Of a DNA stretch of 14,543 bases, positions 14,160-14,543 are shown piece by piece; position 1 is the stretch's first letter, and each line of letters begins with the position of its first letter. The position numbers and the translations under genes are program-made. Location: assembly GCA_006386115.1 (NCBI GenBank), contig VFIW01000193.1, forward strand, positions 1 through 14,543, in the 5' to 3' direction. The stretch comes from Globisporangium splendens (taxonomy: Eukaryota; Oomycota; Peronosporomycetes; Pythiales; Pythiaceae). The notes under the pieces are model-generated. The model was not told the origin of the DNA, made no database searches, and worked only from the letters and a program-made list of their open reading frames with translations.

Positions 14160-14543
14160 AGGGTTTAGGGGCCCTAGGGTTTAGGGTTTAGGGTTTAGAT
14201 GCTGTCCCGTTTGAAAACTAGCCACACAAATTTCGTAGAAATTTGTGGGGGTATGTTTTCAACTACGGGCAGCATCTCGGCGAAAACGAGAAATCTGCCG
14301 AAATTGTAGTTTTTGAGATATTACGAAAAAACCAAAAAAATGTCGCATTGCGCAAAAACTAGCCACACAATCTTTCTCAAACTTCAACCATCGTTTTCTA
14401 CACCATTGAAAACCCCATATCCGAAAGTTTTAGAAACGAGAAGTTTTTGGTGCCGAGCTATCGCCATCCATTCATTTCTGCTACCTACTGGATTAGGCTA
14501 TATCGAAAGTATTGACTTCTGCTATATCGAGTACTGAGTTAGG
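14160..14543 (+). repeat. telomere-repeat/hairpin element, copy C (cut by window end)
   Basis: TTTAGGG units (14160-14196, interrupted by GGGGCCCTA) are followed by the same hairpin (GATGCTGTCCCG at 14198 to CGGGCAGCATC near 14276) and the shared body. The first two tandem-ladder units are complete and a third starts at the window edge. It is nearly identical to copy B in the hairpin. Its 3' part, with CATTCATTTCTGCTACC, is closer to copy A, which suggests mosaic exchange among copies. Confidence 0.8.

Noticed and set aside
14313..14537. 74-codon plus-strand ORF in element C
   Set aside because: It is the distal part of the same repeat-borne frame and runs through the tandem ladder; no independent evidence of coding.

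Overview
The window looks like oomycete nuclear DNA, most probably Phytophthora or a close relative. The evidence is intron-poor genes with very short spacers, a bZIP-like/START-like protein of the oomycete M96 type, a membrane-anchored S10 serine carboxypeptidase, the 3' end of a chromodomain Ty3/Gypsy element, TTTAGGG tracts (the telomere unit of oomycetes), and start-proximal motifs resembling the oomycete Inr/FPR core promoter. The species cannot be named from sequence alone.

Layout. 1-1100: 3' end of a Ty3/Gypsy retrotransposon (chromodomain end of pol, polypurine tract, start of the 3' LTR), with a long open frame on the opposite strand. 1100-3280: repeat-like DNA with two weak minus-strand ORFs, a CCAAT/TATA promoter-like block and a nearly perfect 78-bp inverted repeat. 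3283-8334: the gene-bearing part, with an NmrA-like NAD(P)-binding protein (minus), an M96-like bZIP/START protein (plus) and a convergent serine carboxypeptidase (minus). A perfect 364-bp direct repeat lies before and after the last two genes. 8700-14543: a repeat-rich zone holding three same-orientation copies of an undescribed element. Each copy begins with TTTAGGG repeats and a long hairpin, and two copies (A and B) can be seen to continue into degenerate ~23-bp tandem repeats. In the first two copies the element is followed by a duplicated promoter-plus-start cassette. The first cassette drives an intact 522-codon gene of unknown family with two apparent SUMO-interacting motifs. The second leads into a 40-codon ORF and then decayed DNA ending in a 36-bp in-frame repeat. 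A tRNA-Arg-like gene and a degenerate tRNA neighbour lie between them.

The three genes of the gene-bearing part have unrelated biochemical roles (redox/NAD(P) binding, probable regulation, peptidase) and there is no evidence of a shared pathway. The strongest candidate for something new is the repeated module in the right third: telomere-like repeat, hairpin, degenerate tandem repeat, conserved upstream cassette with a twin motif, and a gene start. It looks like a subtelomere-type expansion unit for an uncharacterised gene family. Functions stated for unrecognised parts are inference.
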